NCBI RefSeq assembly: GCF_011742925.1 | Contig: NZ_WAEL01000001.1 | Coordinates: 744,001 to 808,000, forward strand | Direction of reading: 5' to 3' | Origin: Fibrivirga algicola | Lineage (GTDB): Bacteria; Bacteroidota; Bacteroidia; Cytophagales; Spirosomataceae | DNA: 64,000 nt | In this document: one piece after another, positions 16,753 through 25,900 of the stretch | Position numbering within the stretch: position 1 is the first letter of the stretch | Layout: every line of letters begins with the position of its first letter | Made by a program: the position numbers and the translations under genes | The notes under the pieces: model-generated | The model's database searches: none | Told to the model about the DNA's origin: nothing | What the model saw: the letters and a program-made list of their open reading frames with translations, nothing else

Positions 16753-18597
16753 ATGCTACGTCGACTTATTTGGGCAATTGGCCTGTTAGTAATCACCTTA
16801 TCAGGTCGTGCACAATCAACCCGACAAGATTCTATCCGCATCAGTGAAATAACCCACGATTCGACCCGTATAGTAAAGTGGGCCCGGCTTGGTTTAAAGA
16901 TCCTGTACGATCGGGCTGGTAGCTATCATGAGGCACTTCCTTACCTGGAACGGGCCGAAGCGGAGGCGAAGGAGGCGCGATCTGCTGTGCTTCTCAATCA
17001 TGTGATGCAACTGCGCGGCGAACTGGAATGGGTCGCCGGCCACTGGCCGGTAGCGCTTCGGCTGTTTCAGCAGGCCGAACGTACCTACACCCAACTTGCT
17101 GCTGACGACAAAGCCAATGCGGCGTCTATGCGTCATCTGGTCTTGCTGATGAAACTGCGGATCGGCCAGGTGCAGACTGATAACAATGATTTTACGCAGG
17201 TTCGCCAGTCACTGACCGACGCCCTTCGCTATGCCCGCGACCAGCGGCTTTTTAGTGCCGCCGATCAGCGGTTGGTAGCCAGCACCTACAATAGCCTGTC
17301 TATCCTGGAAGGGAAGCTCAAAAATCAGGAAAAATCACTCGCTTATGCCGATACAGCGGCGTTGCTTTCCCGCGCTGCTGGTGATGATAACAGCTACTAC
17401 GTGGCTTTGCTGAACACGGCCATCACCCGAAAGAATCTAAAGCAGTACGCAGCGGCTGTTCGTCAATATGAGTCGTGTGCCGCCTATTTTGCCAAAGAGG
17501 GTGACTCCTATGCGCTTACAATGGTGTATGCAAATCTGCCCCGTGCTTTGCTGGGTCTGAAACGGTACGATGAGGGTATTAGCTACGCCCAAAAAGCGCT
17601 GGCTATGGCGGGCAAAACAACCGACCGGCTTATGATCCATTCAGACGTACACGAGGCGCTGTCGGCGCTTTACGAAGCAAAAGGTGATTTAAAACGGGCC
17701 CTAAGTGAATTCAAGCTCTCGAAGGCACAACAGGATACGCTGTTCACCAGGGATAAGGAAAAGCAGATGCAGGAGGTGACGGCGAAATACGAAGCGGAAC
17801 GGAAAGAAGTACAGATTCAAGAGCTCAAAAAAACCAGTGAGCAACGTACCTGGCAACTGGCCGGTTTGGGCATTGGGTCTGTGCTGCTGGCTTTATTATT
17901 GGGGCTTAGTCTTCACCAGTCTAAACGGCTGCGGCAGGGAAGCCAGCGCATTCGGCGCCAGACTGATCAGTTGCAGCTGTTGATGAAAGAATTACACCAC
18001 CGGGCAAAAAATAACCTGGCTATTGTGTCGGGCTTACTCGAATTGCAGGCTAACCGCACCGAAGACAGGCACATCAGGCAGGCCTTCCGGGAAGGGCAAC
18101 AGCGAATCAACGCCATGTCACTTATTCACCAGCGCCTGTACCAGACCAGCGAACTTACGGGCATCGATCTGCGCGAATACATCAGCAACCTGGTGCAATC
18201 GCTTATGAAAACTTATGGGCAAAACGCCAGTGCCCTCGATCTACACTTATCACTGGATGCTGACATTGTGGAGGCAGACGTAGCCATTCCGTTGGGGTTG
18301 ATTATAAATGAGGTACTCACCAATGCATTCAAATACGCATTTCAGAACGTACCCAGACCGTTTTTGAGTGTAACCCTTGAGATGAAAGGCGCATGGCTGC
18401 TGCTGCAAATCGAAGATAACGGACCCGGCCTTGATCTGCGTACCTGGAACGCGCCAGGCGGGTCATTTGGGAAACAGCTTATCCGTAGCCTCAGTAATCA
18501 GCTGGATGCACACCTGACGATAGATAACCAACAGGGAACTCATATTCGCCTCGAGGTGCCTATATCGCTGTCAGTCAACGAACTAAATGCAGCCTGA
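16753..18597 (+). CDS. TPR sensor histidine kinase (HisKA_2 type)
   Basis: The 614-residue protein has a signal peptide ending GRAQ near 20 and a TPR array from about 35 to 345. A single membrane helix lies near 371-388 (LAGLGIGSVLLALLLGL). It is followed by a HisKA_2 dimerisation box ELHHRAKNNLAIVSGLLELQ near 413 with the phospho-His, then a HATPase_c domain with NEVLTNAFKYAF and EDNGPGLDL. It senses something through the periplasmic TPRs and should signal to a response regulator, but none is adjacent. The LHHRxKNN box is typical of kinases paired with LytTR or other regulators elsewhere in the genome. Confidence 0.92.
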   Translation: MLRRLIWAIGLLVITLSGRAQSTRQDSIRISEITHDSTRIVKWARLGLKILYDRAGSYHEALPYLERAEAEAKEARSAVLLNHVMQLRGELEWVAGHWPVALRLFQQAERTYTQLAADDKANAASMRHLVLLMKLRIGQVQTDNNDFTQVRQSLTDALRYARDQRLFSAADQRLVASTYNSLSILEGKLKNQEKSLAYADTAALLSRAAGDDNSYYVALLNTAITRKNLKQYAAAVRQYESCAAYFAKEGDSYALTMVYANLPRALLGLKRYDEGISYAQKALAMAGKTTDRLMIHSDVHEALSALYEAKGDLKRALSEFKLSKAQQDTLFTRDKEKQMQEVTAKYEAERKEVQIQELKKTSEQRTWQLAGLGIGSVLLALLLGLSLHQSKRLRQGSQRIRRQTDQLQLLMKELHHRAKNNLAIVSGLLELQANRTEDRHIRQAFREGQQRINAMSLIHQRLYQTSELTGIDLREYISNLVQSLMKTYGQNASALDLHLSLDADIVEADVAIPLGLIINEVLTNAFKYAFQNVPRPFLSVTLEMKGAWLLLQIEDNGPGLDLRTWNAPGGSFGKQLIRSLSNQLDAHLTIDNQQGTHIRLEVPISLSVNELNAA

Positions 18598-18696
18598 GAG
18601 GTGTGCGAAGAAAAGGGAAGGAGCTTGCCGCCGGAACCAGATAGTCATTTACCGGTTCGCTGTTCTGGTCGAGAATCAAGGTAGCGGGCAATTTCG

Positions 18697-18704
18697 TACT
18701 TTTG
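18697..18704 (+). promoter_or_regulatory. -7 element (TACTTTTG) for the MBL hydrolase gene
   Basis: TACTTTTG fits TAnnTTTG and ends 10 bases before the ATG at 18715, implying a leader of about 5 nt. Confidence 0.45.
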
Positions 18705-18714
18705 CGCTCGCATT

Positions 18715-19350
18715 ATGGTAAAGTCATTCGTATTCTCTCCATTTCAGGAAAACACCTACGTCATAGCCGACGATAGCACGCGTGAGGCGGTCGTTATTGA
18801 CCCCGGCTGCTATGATCAGGCAGAAAAAGAGGAGTTAGCCAATTTCATTACCAGTGAGAACCTAACGGTTCGCTATCTGCTGCTTACCCACGCTCACCTC
18901 GACCATGTATTTGGAGCCGCCTATGTGAAGCGCAAGTATGGGGTAGAGATGTACCTCAACGAACTGGATATTCCCATTCTGAACGACGTACCTACGCGTT
19001 GCCAGCTCTACGGCCTCCGCGGTTACGAGCATGCCGACCGCGATCACAACCTGGCCGAAGGTGATGTGATTCGCTTTGGAAATAGTGAATTGGCCGTAGT
19101 TGAAACGCCGGGCCATGCGCCGGGCCACGTGGCGTTTATCAACCACGCCGACCGCTACGTCATTGGAGGGGATGTATTATTCCAGAATAGTATTGGGCGC
19201 ACGGATCTTCCCTACGGTAACCACGCAACATTACTCGACAGTATCCGATCGAAGTTCTATACCCTTCCCGACGATTATGTTGTGTATGCCGGCCACATGG
19301 ACCCTACCACCATTGGGCAGGAGAAACGTACAAATCCTTATACCAACTAA
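18715..19350 (+). CDS. MBL-fold metallo-hydrolase (glyoxalase II-like)
   Basis: The 211-residue product has the metallo-beta-lactamase motifs in order. THAHLDH near 60-66 binds the two metals, ETPGHAPGH near 127 and GGDVLFQNSIGRTD near 148 follow, and YAGHMDPTT near 199 is the last ligand region. This family includes hydroxyacylglutathione hydrolases and related thioester hydrolases. The separate C-terminal substrate domain of GloB is absent, so the substrate is open. It has its own short-leader promoter at 18697-18704. Confidence 0.9.
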   Translation: MVKSFVFSPFQENTYVIADDSTREAVVIDPGCYDQAEKEELANFITSENLTVRYLLLTHAHLDHVFGAAYVKRKYGVEMYLNELDIPILNDVPTRCQLYGLRGYEHADRDHNLAEGDVIRFGNSELAVVETPGHAPGHVAFINHADRYVIGGDVLFQNSIGRTDLPYGNHATLLDSIRSKFYTLPDDYVVYAGHMDPTTIGQEKRTNPYTN

Positions 19351-19378
19351 ACGAAGAATGAGATAGTAAGCGACAAAC

Positions 19379-19418
19379 CATGCCGATTCATCTACGCTCC
19401 TGTAGTGGACACGGCATG
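19379..19418 (+). other. Stem-loop between MBL hydrolase and pssA
   Basis: CATGCCG (19379-19385) pairs with CGGCATG (19412-19418), with an inner CTAC/GTAG pairing. There is no T-run. It may be a weak terminator or an mRNA end structure. Confidence 0.3.
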
Positions 19419-19446
19419 CTGACGACTTACCTCTACTTTACGCTCT

Positions 19447-20157
19447 ATGCTTAAACACCTGCCCAATACCATGACCTGTGGCAACCTGCTTTGTGGTTGT
19501 ATTGGCATCCTGCTGGCTACAGAAGGTGATCTGATTACCGCCTCCTGGCTAATCATACTGGCGGGTGTTCTCGATTTCGGCGACGGTCTGGTAGCTCGCA
19601 TGGTTGGCGTGTCTGGCCCATTTGGCAAAGAACTTGACTCGCTGGCCGATGTGGTAACGTTTGGTGTATTGCCCTCCTTTATTTTACTCGAACTGCTGCG
19701 GTCAGCTTCAGGTAATAGCCTGAACGAACTGTCGTACGCCGCGTTCGCGATTGCCATTTTTGGGGCGTTACGGCTGGCTCGGTTCAATATCGACACCCGG
19801 CAAACCGATCAGTTTCTGGGCGTACCAATTCCGGCCAATGCACTGGTCGTGGCGTCGTTGCCGCTAATGGCTGCTGGGGCCGGGACCGTAAAGCCACTGA
19901 CTGATTTTTTCCTGTCGGTACCCTTTCTCTTTGGGTATATCGTGGTCATGTCGGGCCTGATGGTATCTGAGTTGCCACTAATGGCGTTTAAATTCAAAAG
20001 CTACGGCTGGCAGGGAAACCAGATCAAGTATGGCTTTCTGATTGCTGCCGTTGTGTTGTTTGGCGTGCTGCAGTTCGCCGCTATTCCGTTAATAATCCTG
20101 TTGTATATTCTTCTTTCTGTTTTAACAAACGAGCGGCAGATTCAACAAGTAAAGTAA
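19447..20157 (+). CDS. pssA: CDP-diacylglycerol--serine O-phosphatidyltransferase
   Basis: PssA makes phosphatidylserine, the precursor of phosphatidylethanolamine, at the inner membrane. The 236-residue protein is strongly hydrophobic with about six to seven membrane helices. It has the CDP-alcohol phosphotransferase signature DFGDGLVAR followed by GKELDSLAD near 37-66. The N-terminus LPNTMTCGNLLCGCIGI is characteristic of PssA. Length is normal for the short Bacteroidota form. Confidence 0.93.
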   Translation: MLKHLPNTMTCGNLLCGCIGILLATEGDLITASWLIILAGVLDFGDGLVARMVGVSGPFGKELDSLADVVTFGVLPSFILLELLRSASGNSLNELSYAAFAIAIFGALRLARFNIDTRQTDQFLGVPIPANALVVASLPLMAAGAGTVKPLTDFFLSVPFLFGYIVVMSGLMVSELPLMAFKFKSYGWQGNQIKYGFLIAAVVLFGVLQFAAIPLIILLYILLSVLTNERQIQQVK

Positions 20158-20238
20158 TGACCGGTTGTTGGACAGTCGATAAGCCTGTCTAAAGCTACCT
20201 CATCTGTTTACGTACCAATCCGTTGCTCACTCTCTTCT

Positions 20239-20490
20239 ATGACGTACCTCGCCGAAATCGACATCATGCCCCAGAAGGAAATTCTGGACCCCCAGGGCAA
20301 AGCCGTAAAACTAGGCCTGCATAACCTCAATATGGATACCATCGACAACGTCCGGATTGGTAAACATATCCGCCTCGAAGTGCAGGCCGACAGTGAAGAG
20401 CAAGCCCGTGAAACGGTCGACGCTGCCTGCCGCCAACTGCTGGCTAACCTGATTATGGAAGAGTACAGCATTACGCTTAAGACGGCCTAA
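20239..20490 (+). CDS. purS: Phosphoribosylformylglycinamidine synthase subunit PurS
   Basis: PurS is the small subunit of the three-part FGAM synthase (PurLQS), which channels ammonia in purine synthesis. The 83-residue product matches the whole family length, with MPQKEILDPQGKAV near 10-23, LRLEVQAD-like core strands and the C-terminal NLIMEEYSITL. purL and purQ are not in this window, so the subunit genes are scattered. Confidence 0.92.
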   Translation: MTYLAEIDIMPQKEILDPQGKAVKLGLHNLNMDTIDNVRIGKHIRLEVQADSEEQARETVDAACRQLLANLIMEEYSITLKTA

Positions 20491-20518
20491 AACGGTCACT
20501 AAGTCATTTATACATCCG

Positions 20519-20581
20519 CATTGGTAGTTGGCATTGTTAGGTACTGTATCAGCTACAGCCAGCACTGGTCAGCTACCAATG
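20519..20581 (+). other. Structured spacer between purS and fabH
   Basis: CATTGGTAG (20519-20527) pairs perfectly with CTACCAATG (20573-20581), and the 45 bases between contain a small CTGTA/TACAG hairpin. There is no T-run. It could be a terminator for purS or a 5' leader fold for fabH. Confidence 0.3.
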
Positions 20582-20604
20582 ACTGTGAATGACGCATTCT
20601 TTTT

Positions 20605-21612
20605 ATGACATCAACTTACTCGAAAATCACCGGCCTGGGTTTCTACGTACCCGACAACATCGTCATGAACGACGATTTGAAACAGTACATGGAAACCTCC
20701 GATTCCTGGATTCAGGAACGGACTGGTATCAAGCAGCGCCGGTATTTTACCTATGGTAAAGACACTAACGCCAGCATGGGCACTGCCGCCAGCCGTATGG
20801 CACTTGAGCGGGCCGGTGTGGCTACTACCGACGTTGATCTGATTGTATACGCAACCATTACGCCCGACTATTACTTCCCGGGATCGGCATTTCTGATGCA
20901 GCGCGAACTGGGGCTGGAAGGCACCGCCGTTATCGACGTTCGTCAGCAGTGTTCAGGCTTTGTATACGCCTTGTCGATTGCCGACCAGTTTATTAAAGGT
21001 GGCATGTATAAAACCGTGCTGGTTGTCGGATCCGAAATCCAGTCGTCTTTACTGAACAAGTCTACCGAAGGGCGTAATGTAGCCGTAATTTTTGGCGATG
21101 GGGCAGGGGCTGCGGTTGTACAGGCTACCACTGATCCCGAACACCGTGTACTGAGCACCCACCTTCACGCTGATGGCCGCTATGCCGAAGACCTGATGGT
21201 GAAGGATCCGGGTAGCAGTCGTGATGGCCGTTGGTTGACGGAAGCCACACTGGCAGCTGGTGACTACAACGTTGCGATGAACGGCAATGCCGTATTCAAG
21301 CATGCCGTGGTGCGGTTTATGGAAGTTATCAACGAGGCACTGGAAGCCAACGGCTACGCTGCCACCGATCTTGACTTACTGGTACCACACCAGGCTAATA
21401 TTCGTATTTCTGAGTACGTCCGTCAGCAGATGAACTTGCCAGTCGAAAAGGTGTATAACAACATACATAAATACGGCAACACGACCGCAGCATCAATTCC
21501 TATTGCCATGACTGAGGCATACGATGAGGGTCGGCTTCAGCCTGGCGATTTGGTCTGTCTGGCCGCTTTCGGAAGTGGATTTACCTGGGCATCGGCGCTG
21601 ATTCGCTGGTAG
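20605..21612 (+). CDS. fabH: Beta-ketoacyl-ACP synthase III
   Basis: FabH starts fatty acid chains by condensing an acyl-CoA with malonyl-ACP. The 335-residue thiolase-fold product has the catalytic triad in context: Cys in DVRQQCSGFVYAL near 115, His in LVPHQANIRIS near 260 and Asn in KYGNTTAASIP near 291. The N-terminal LGFYVPDNIVMNDDL and SDSWIQERTGIKQRR are normal. No other fab genes are adjacent, and this could be one of several paralogues in the genome. Confidence 0.92.
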   Translation: MTSTYSKITGLGFYVPDNIVMNDDLKQYMETSDSWIQERTGIKQRRYFTYGKDTNASMGTAASRMALERAGVATTDVDLIVYATITPDYYFPGSAFLMQRELGLEGTAVIDVRQQCSGFVYALSIADQFIKGGMYKTVLVVGSEIQSSLLNKSTEGRNVAVIFGDGAGAAVVQATTDPEHRVLSTHLHADGRYAEDLMVKDPGSSRDGRWLTEATLAAGDYNVAMNGNAVFKHAVVRFMEVINEALEANGYAATDLDLLVPHQANIRISEYVRQQMNLPVEKVYNNIHKYGNTTAASIPIAMTEAYDEGRLQPGDLVCLAAFGSGFTWASALIRW

Positions 21613-21629
21613 ACAGGCATCCTGAAAAC

Positions 21630-21678
21630 AACAATCCGCCCTGGATGAACCTAATTTGGTCATACAGGGCGGATTGTT
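21630..21678. terminator. Bidirectional terminator between fabH and the CoA-binding gene
   Basis: Arms 21630-21643 and 21665-21678 form a perfect 14-bp stem (AACAATCCGCCCTG) with a 21-base loop between the two convergent genes. Flanking A and T residues are few, so termination strength is uncertain. Confidence 0.7.
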
Positions 21679-21701
21679 AGCGTTGCTACATACCACTGCC
21701 A

Positions 21702-22058
21702 CTAGTAAGTCCCTACGGAAAGCATTACCAGTGTGCAGGCTTCGATAGGCTCAATACCCTCTTCTTTCAACTGCCGGGCTAAGTCGGAGTTTTCTGCGCC
21801 AGGATTGAAGATGACCCGCCGGGGCTTAAGCGTTTTTAAGTAATCAACGTAGCCTGCCTGATTGCGGGCGCCGACATACATGGTTACCGTGTCAACGTCT
21901 GTAAGCTCGGGTAGCCCTGTCTGTATAGGGTGTCCCTGGATCTGCCCCGCCCTTAGACCAACCAACTCAATATCGTGGCCATATTGTAGTAAAGTGCGGG
22001 CGGCTCTGTTTGCGTACCGGTTGGTATTTTCGGATGCGCCAATTACTAGCGTTTTCAT
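21702..22058 (-). CDS. CoA-binding domain protein (YccU-like)
   Basis: The 118-residue product is a single Rossmann-like CoA_binding domain: KTLVIGASENTNRYANRAAR at the N-terminus, PELTDVDTVTMYVGARN near 50 and FNPGAENSDLARQLKEEGIEPIEACTLVML at the end. Such small proteins bind coenzyme A; their cellular job is not established. It is convergent with fabH and divergent from the HNH gene. Confidence 0.9.
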   Translation of the reverse strand: MKTLVIGASENTNRYANRAARTLLQYGHDIELVGLRAGQIQGHPIQTGLPELTDVDTVTMYVGARNQAGYVDYLKTLKPRRVIFNPGAENSDLARQLKEEGIEPIEACTLVMLSVGTY

Positions 22059-22147
22059 GGGTATGCGAAAATTGTCTTTTTCTAACTACTAAACCCTGTT
22101 GGCTGTTGTTTGCAAATCCTATTTAGTTAGTAGTCTTATTTATTTAA

Positions 22148-22155
22148 TATATTTG
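22148..22155 (+). promoter_or_regulatory. Candidate -7 element (TATATTTG) upstream of the HNH gene
   Basis: A full TAnnTTTG match lies in an AT-rich gap, 195 bases before the HNH ATG. If used, it gives a long leader that contains the stem at 22178-22225. An alternative TAACTTTA lies much closer to the gene. Confidence 0.35.
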
Positions 22156-22177
22156 TTGATGATTTCTTAAACAACCC

Positions 22178-22225
22178 GGAAATGCTCAGAAGGCCTACAC
22201 TAAGCCACGCTGCTGAGTAATTTCC
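22178..22225 (+). ncRNA. Predicted structured leader upstream of the HNH gene
   Basis: GGAAAT-G-CTCAG (22178-22189) pairs with CTGAG-TA-ATTTCC (22213-22225) around a small internal loop, and an inner GGC/GCC pair forms a second helix. The rest of the 292-base gap (22059-22350) is AT-rich and shows nothing else. The fold is read by eye. It could be a leader, a small RNA or chance pairing. Confidence 0.3.
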
Positions 22226-22350
22226 AAGATGAGCTGAGTAGGACGAGAAATTATAATTGTGAATCACTAACCAATCGTCTATTTGTTTGTTTAACTTTAA
22301 TTAAACAGACTTAATGAGGTTTACCTGCTAGTTTACAATCACTTCCAGCC

Positions 22351-22971
22351 ATGATGACCAAGATGCCAGCTACTTACTGGAATGAGCAATGGGTACCCAT
22401 TGTGTTTCAGGACATTGAAGACCCACCCAATTATCAAGTGTCTAATTACGGCCGTTTGCGTAGCTTTCAGGCAGGCGGTGAAGGCAAGATTATCAAAGGA
22501 TCTATCATACAGGGGTATAAATCGTTAAACATTCGCAAGAAGGGTAAAACGTTCAACCGCTACGTACATAAATTGGTGGCTGAGTATTTTTTGCCGGAGG
22601 GCAAACCAGACCAGACGTACGTGTTGCACCTCGACCATGACAAGTTGAATAACAGGGTGCAGAATTTGAAGTGGGCTACTCAGGAGGAGATGATTGAGCA
22701 TAATCGAACCAATCCGAATGTGCTAAACCGGCCATTGCCCAAACGTACCCGAAATTATAAACTCACTGAGAGCAAGGTGAGGATGATCAAAAAGCTCTTG
22801 CGTAATGACAAAAACCGCCTGAAAATGATAGCCCGGCAGTTTGGCATAACACACACTCAACTCAACCGAATTCGATCGGGCGAGAACTGGAAACACGTTG
22901 TGCTTGAAGACGAGCAGACCTTTCACCAGGCGACTCCCGCAATGGCCTATGCTTCGCAAAAAAATGGGTAG
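22351..22971 (+). CDS. Stand-alone NUMOD4/HNH endonuclease-like protein
   Basis: The 206-residue product begins with a NUMOD4 DNA-binding motif (EQWVPIVFQDIEDPPNYQVSNYGRLRSF in part, about 10-38). An HNH_3-type nuclease core follows: RYVHKLVAEYFLP near 70 and LHLDHDKLNNRVQNLKWAT near 92-110. A helix-turn-helix tail KMIARQFGITHTQLNRIRSG lies near 155-175. Such proteins are homing-type endonucleases, usually found in introns, inteins or phages. Here there is no intron, split gene or phage gene beside it. The gene sits alone after an AT-rich leader and ends inside a bidirectional terminator. Whether it is active is unknown. ATG 22351 or 22354 could start it. Confidence 0.85.
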   Translation: MMTKMPATYWNEQWVPIVFQDIEDPPNYQVSNYGRLRSFQAGGEGKIIKGSIIQGYKSLNIRKKGKTFNRYVHKLVAEYFLPEGKPDQTYVLHLDHDKLNNRVQNLKWATQEEMIEHNRTNPNVLNRPLPKRTRNYKLTESKVRMIKKLLRNDKNRLKMIARQFGITHTQLNRIRSGENWKHVVLEDEQTFHQATPAMAYASQKNG

Positions 22972-22991
22972 CCTTGAGGCTACCCATTTTT
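22961..22991. terminator. Bidirectional terminator after the HNH gene and the NtrY-like kinase
   Basis: AAAATGGGTAGCC (22961-22973) pairs with GGCTACCCATTTT (22978-22990) around a TTGA loop, with A- and T-runs at both ends. It overlaps the HNH stop codon and serves both convergent genes. Confidence 0.85.
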
Positions 22992-22999
22992 GCTATCAG

Positions 23000-25900
23000 T
23001 TAGTTGTCGCTTGCCTTGGTCGAGTTGGCTAGTGGAATTGCAATAAAAAAGGACGTACCCACGTCAAGAGCTGTCTCGAACCAGATGCTGCCTCCAGCAT
23101 GCTCTATGCCGCGTTTTGAAATAGCCAGGCCAATGCCTGTTCCGCCCTGCTTAGTACTGAAGTTGGGTAAAAACACCTTTGATCGTATCGACTCTGAAAT
23201 TCCCTGGCCATTATCATGAACCTCGATGTTGGCGTTACCGTCGGTCGAGAAAAGCCGAAGATCGATCACGGGGGTCTGGTCGGGTGGAACAGACTGAATG
23301 CCGTTGATAATTAGGTTTGTCATGATGCGCATCAATAACTGACGGTCGCCCATGATCCAGATTGGCCCGACGGCAATTTGTCGTCGAATGAATACCCGCT
23401 TATCGTCGGCGTATAAATCGGCCGCTTTGTGTACAACTGACGTTAGCTCGACCAGTTCATTCTGCGGCATCGGCATATTGGCGAAGTCAGAAAATGAAGT
23501 GGCAATGTCGCTGATATTATCAATCTGATCCAGTAGCGAGTCGAGCGTTCGGCTTACGGCGCGGTCTGTCTGCGGGTTCGTGCCGGGTAGAGTACGCTGT
23601 AATTGCTGAAGCGTCAGCTTCATAGGGGTCAGCGGATTTTTGATCTCGTGTGCGACCTGCTTAGCCATCTCGCGCCAGGCCGACTGTTTCTCGCTCTGAG
23701 CCAATGAGAATTTACTCTCTTCCAGTTTGGTCAGCATTCGGTTGTATTCCTTCACCAGCGCGCCAATTTCGTCGTCCGAATGCCATTCAATGGTTTGATT
23801 TAGTCGATCCAGGCTCGTTCGTCTGATCTTCTGCGTCATCATCCAGAGGGGTTTCGTAATGCTGCTGGAAGCAAAATAAGACAGCACAAGGAAGAGTAAG
23901 AACAAAGCTGTGAACACACTGAGTGCCGATGAAATAACTTCCAGTAATTGCCTGTCTAGTTCCGGTTGGGCGTAGAAGTACGGAATGCTGAGAATACCCA
24001 TCAGGTGTTGCCCGTCAAACGATTTGATGCCGGCATAGGCCGTACTGAATTTCTTGGTTCCCAGCGATTCATTGAGCAGAATCTGATTTTCTTTGTCCTC
24101 AGAAATTCGAATATAGGCTAGGGGGTTAATGTAGGTCGATAAGTGGCCACTTTCGTACATCAGCTTTCGCGTTGTGCTGTAGAGCCGCCCCGTTGTATCA
24201 AAAAGGTTTATGTCGATATCGGCGTCGCGGGCGATCGTTTCCAGTTCCTGCTCCATGGCCTCTTTACTACGTACCTGCCGAACATGCTCGTCGAGATAAG
24301 CCTGGAAGTTAGCGGCGATATTTTTGGTATTACTGACATAATTAGACTCCTGATTTCGGACGTAGTTGCTACTGATCACGCCTAATATGATCAGGACTAC
24401 CAACAGTAAGGGCAGGAAAAAAGCCAGGTTCAGTAAAATCTGAATTCGGGTTGAGTAATTCAGGCTAAAACGCGAAAACCCGTATTGAACAGCATACAAC
24501 AGAATTACTCCAATGACCGACAGAATAAGAATGAGGTAGAGAAATGAGAAATTAGCAAAGACATTCCCATAGGAATACTCAGGTGATGAAACCACAAGCG
24601 TCCGGCCATTGGTACCTCGTATACCCAGATGCCTGAATCCCTCAATGGTGACGCCCTCATCATATAACGTATGACCCGCCAGAGTGGTCTGAGGTAATTT
24701 ACGTTCGTAGTTATAGGATCCGGTATTATGCTTCAGCCGCAGTGTCGATTTACCTGGCGAGCGTTCATACACGGCGTGACTGTATTGCTGTATTTTGGGC
24801 GACTGCACCAGGCGGTCGTTGAACAACAGAGCCGGATAAACTAAAGTGGGTGTCTCTTTTAAAAGCTTTAAGTCCAGGACAACGTAGCCAATTATACTGC
24901 TGTCTGGCGCGTACATGTTAACGAAGTTGACATACTCCTTAATGAATTTATTGCCAACTTCATTGATGAAGAATAAATTATCGTACTTCGTTTTATACTT
25001 TTTCTGCTGAAAACGACGAACGTATTCGCTCAGCGACGTGGCATTCTCGCTGGCATCCAGTGGGGTTCCTCCTACATCGAATGATGACACTTCGGTATCG
25101 TACCTGTCAAAATATTTATCGAGATGAAGGCTTTTAATTCGGTTTTGAATGCGTTCCCGGCGTGCAACCAGCGTGTCGGTTACAAAAGCCCGCTGGATGT
25201 CCGGATCGCCATTAATGAACCCCTGCGCTTTGTGGAGCAGCAGTTCGCCGTACTCATCATTCTCGGCCAGCAAATTTTCTCCTAAGTCCCGTTTGATGAA
25301 TAAATCCTCGCGAATCTGTTGCCGATACACAACACTGGCGGCCGTTGAGGCGCAAATGAAGCTCCCCAAAAAAAAGTACAGGGACGTTCTGTAGCTGAAT
25401 GTGTACAACAGCCTCGGAAATTTGCTGAGATAAAGCGCGCCAAAATAAACGGTGTTAAGCAGATACAATGGCTCAAGCTGATCGCTGGCGAGTACAAGAA
25501 AGACGAGGCTAATCAGTGTACCGATCAAAAAGAGAGATGTCCCTTTCAAGAGCCGACGGTTAAGCCGGATAAAGAGACTGACCAGTATATGTTGAACCAG
25601 GAAATAAATAACGGATAGGATGATAAAGAACAGTAAACTGGCAATCTTCAGCGCGGAAATATCAAGGGTTAGGGCCAGATTTAGGGTATACTGCGATTTC
25701 TCGTAGAGTGCGTTCAACTGGTTGAAGCAAGCGAAATAAACAAGGTTACTGGCGAAAACCAGACATACCGAAACTACTCTCCACACTACCGGCGGCTGGC
25801 TGATGAGCAGACCGTAAGTTCGAGAACGGTAAAAATTAAGGACAAGGTAGAAGGCAACTGCCATCAGGGCTATCCCGTTTAGCATCAGGTCACCCAGCGA

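Noticed and set aside
22351-22971. HNH gene as part of a restriction-modification or defence system
   Set aside because: There is no methyltransferase, specificity subunit or other defence gene nearby, and the domain layout is of homing type.
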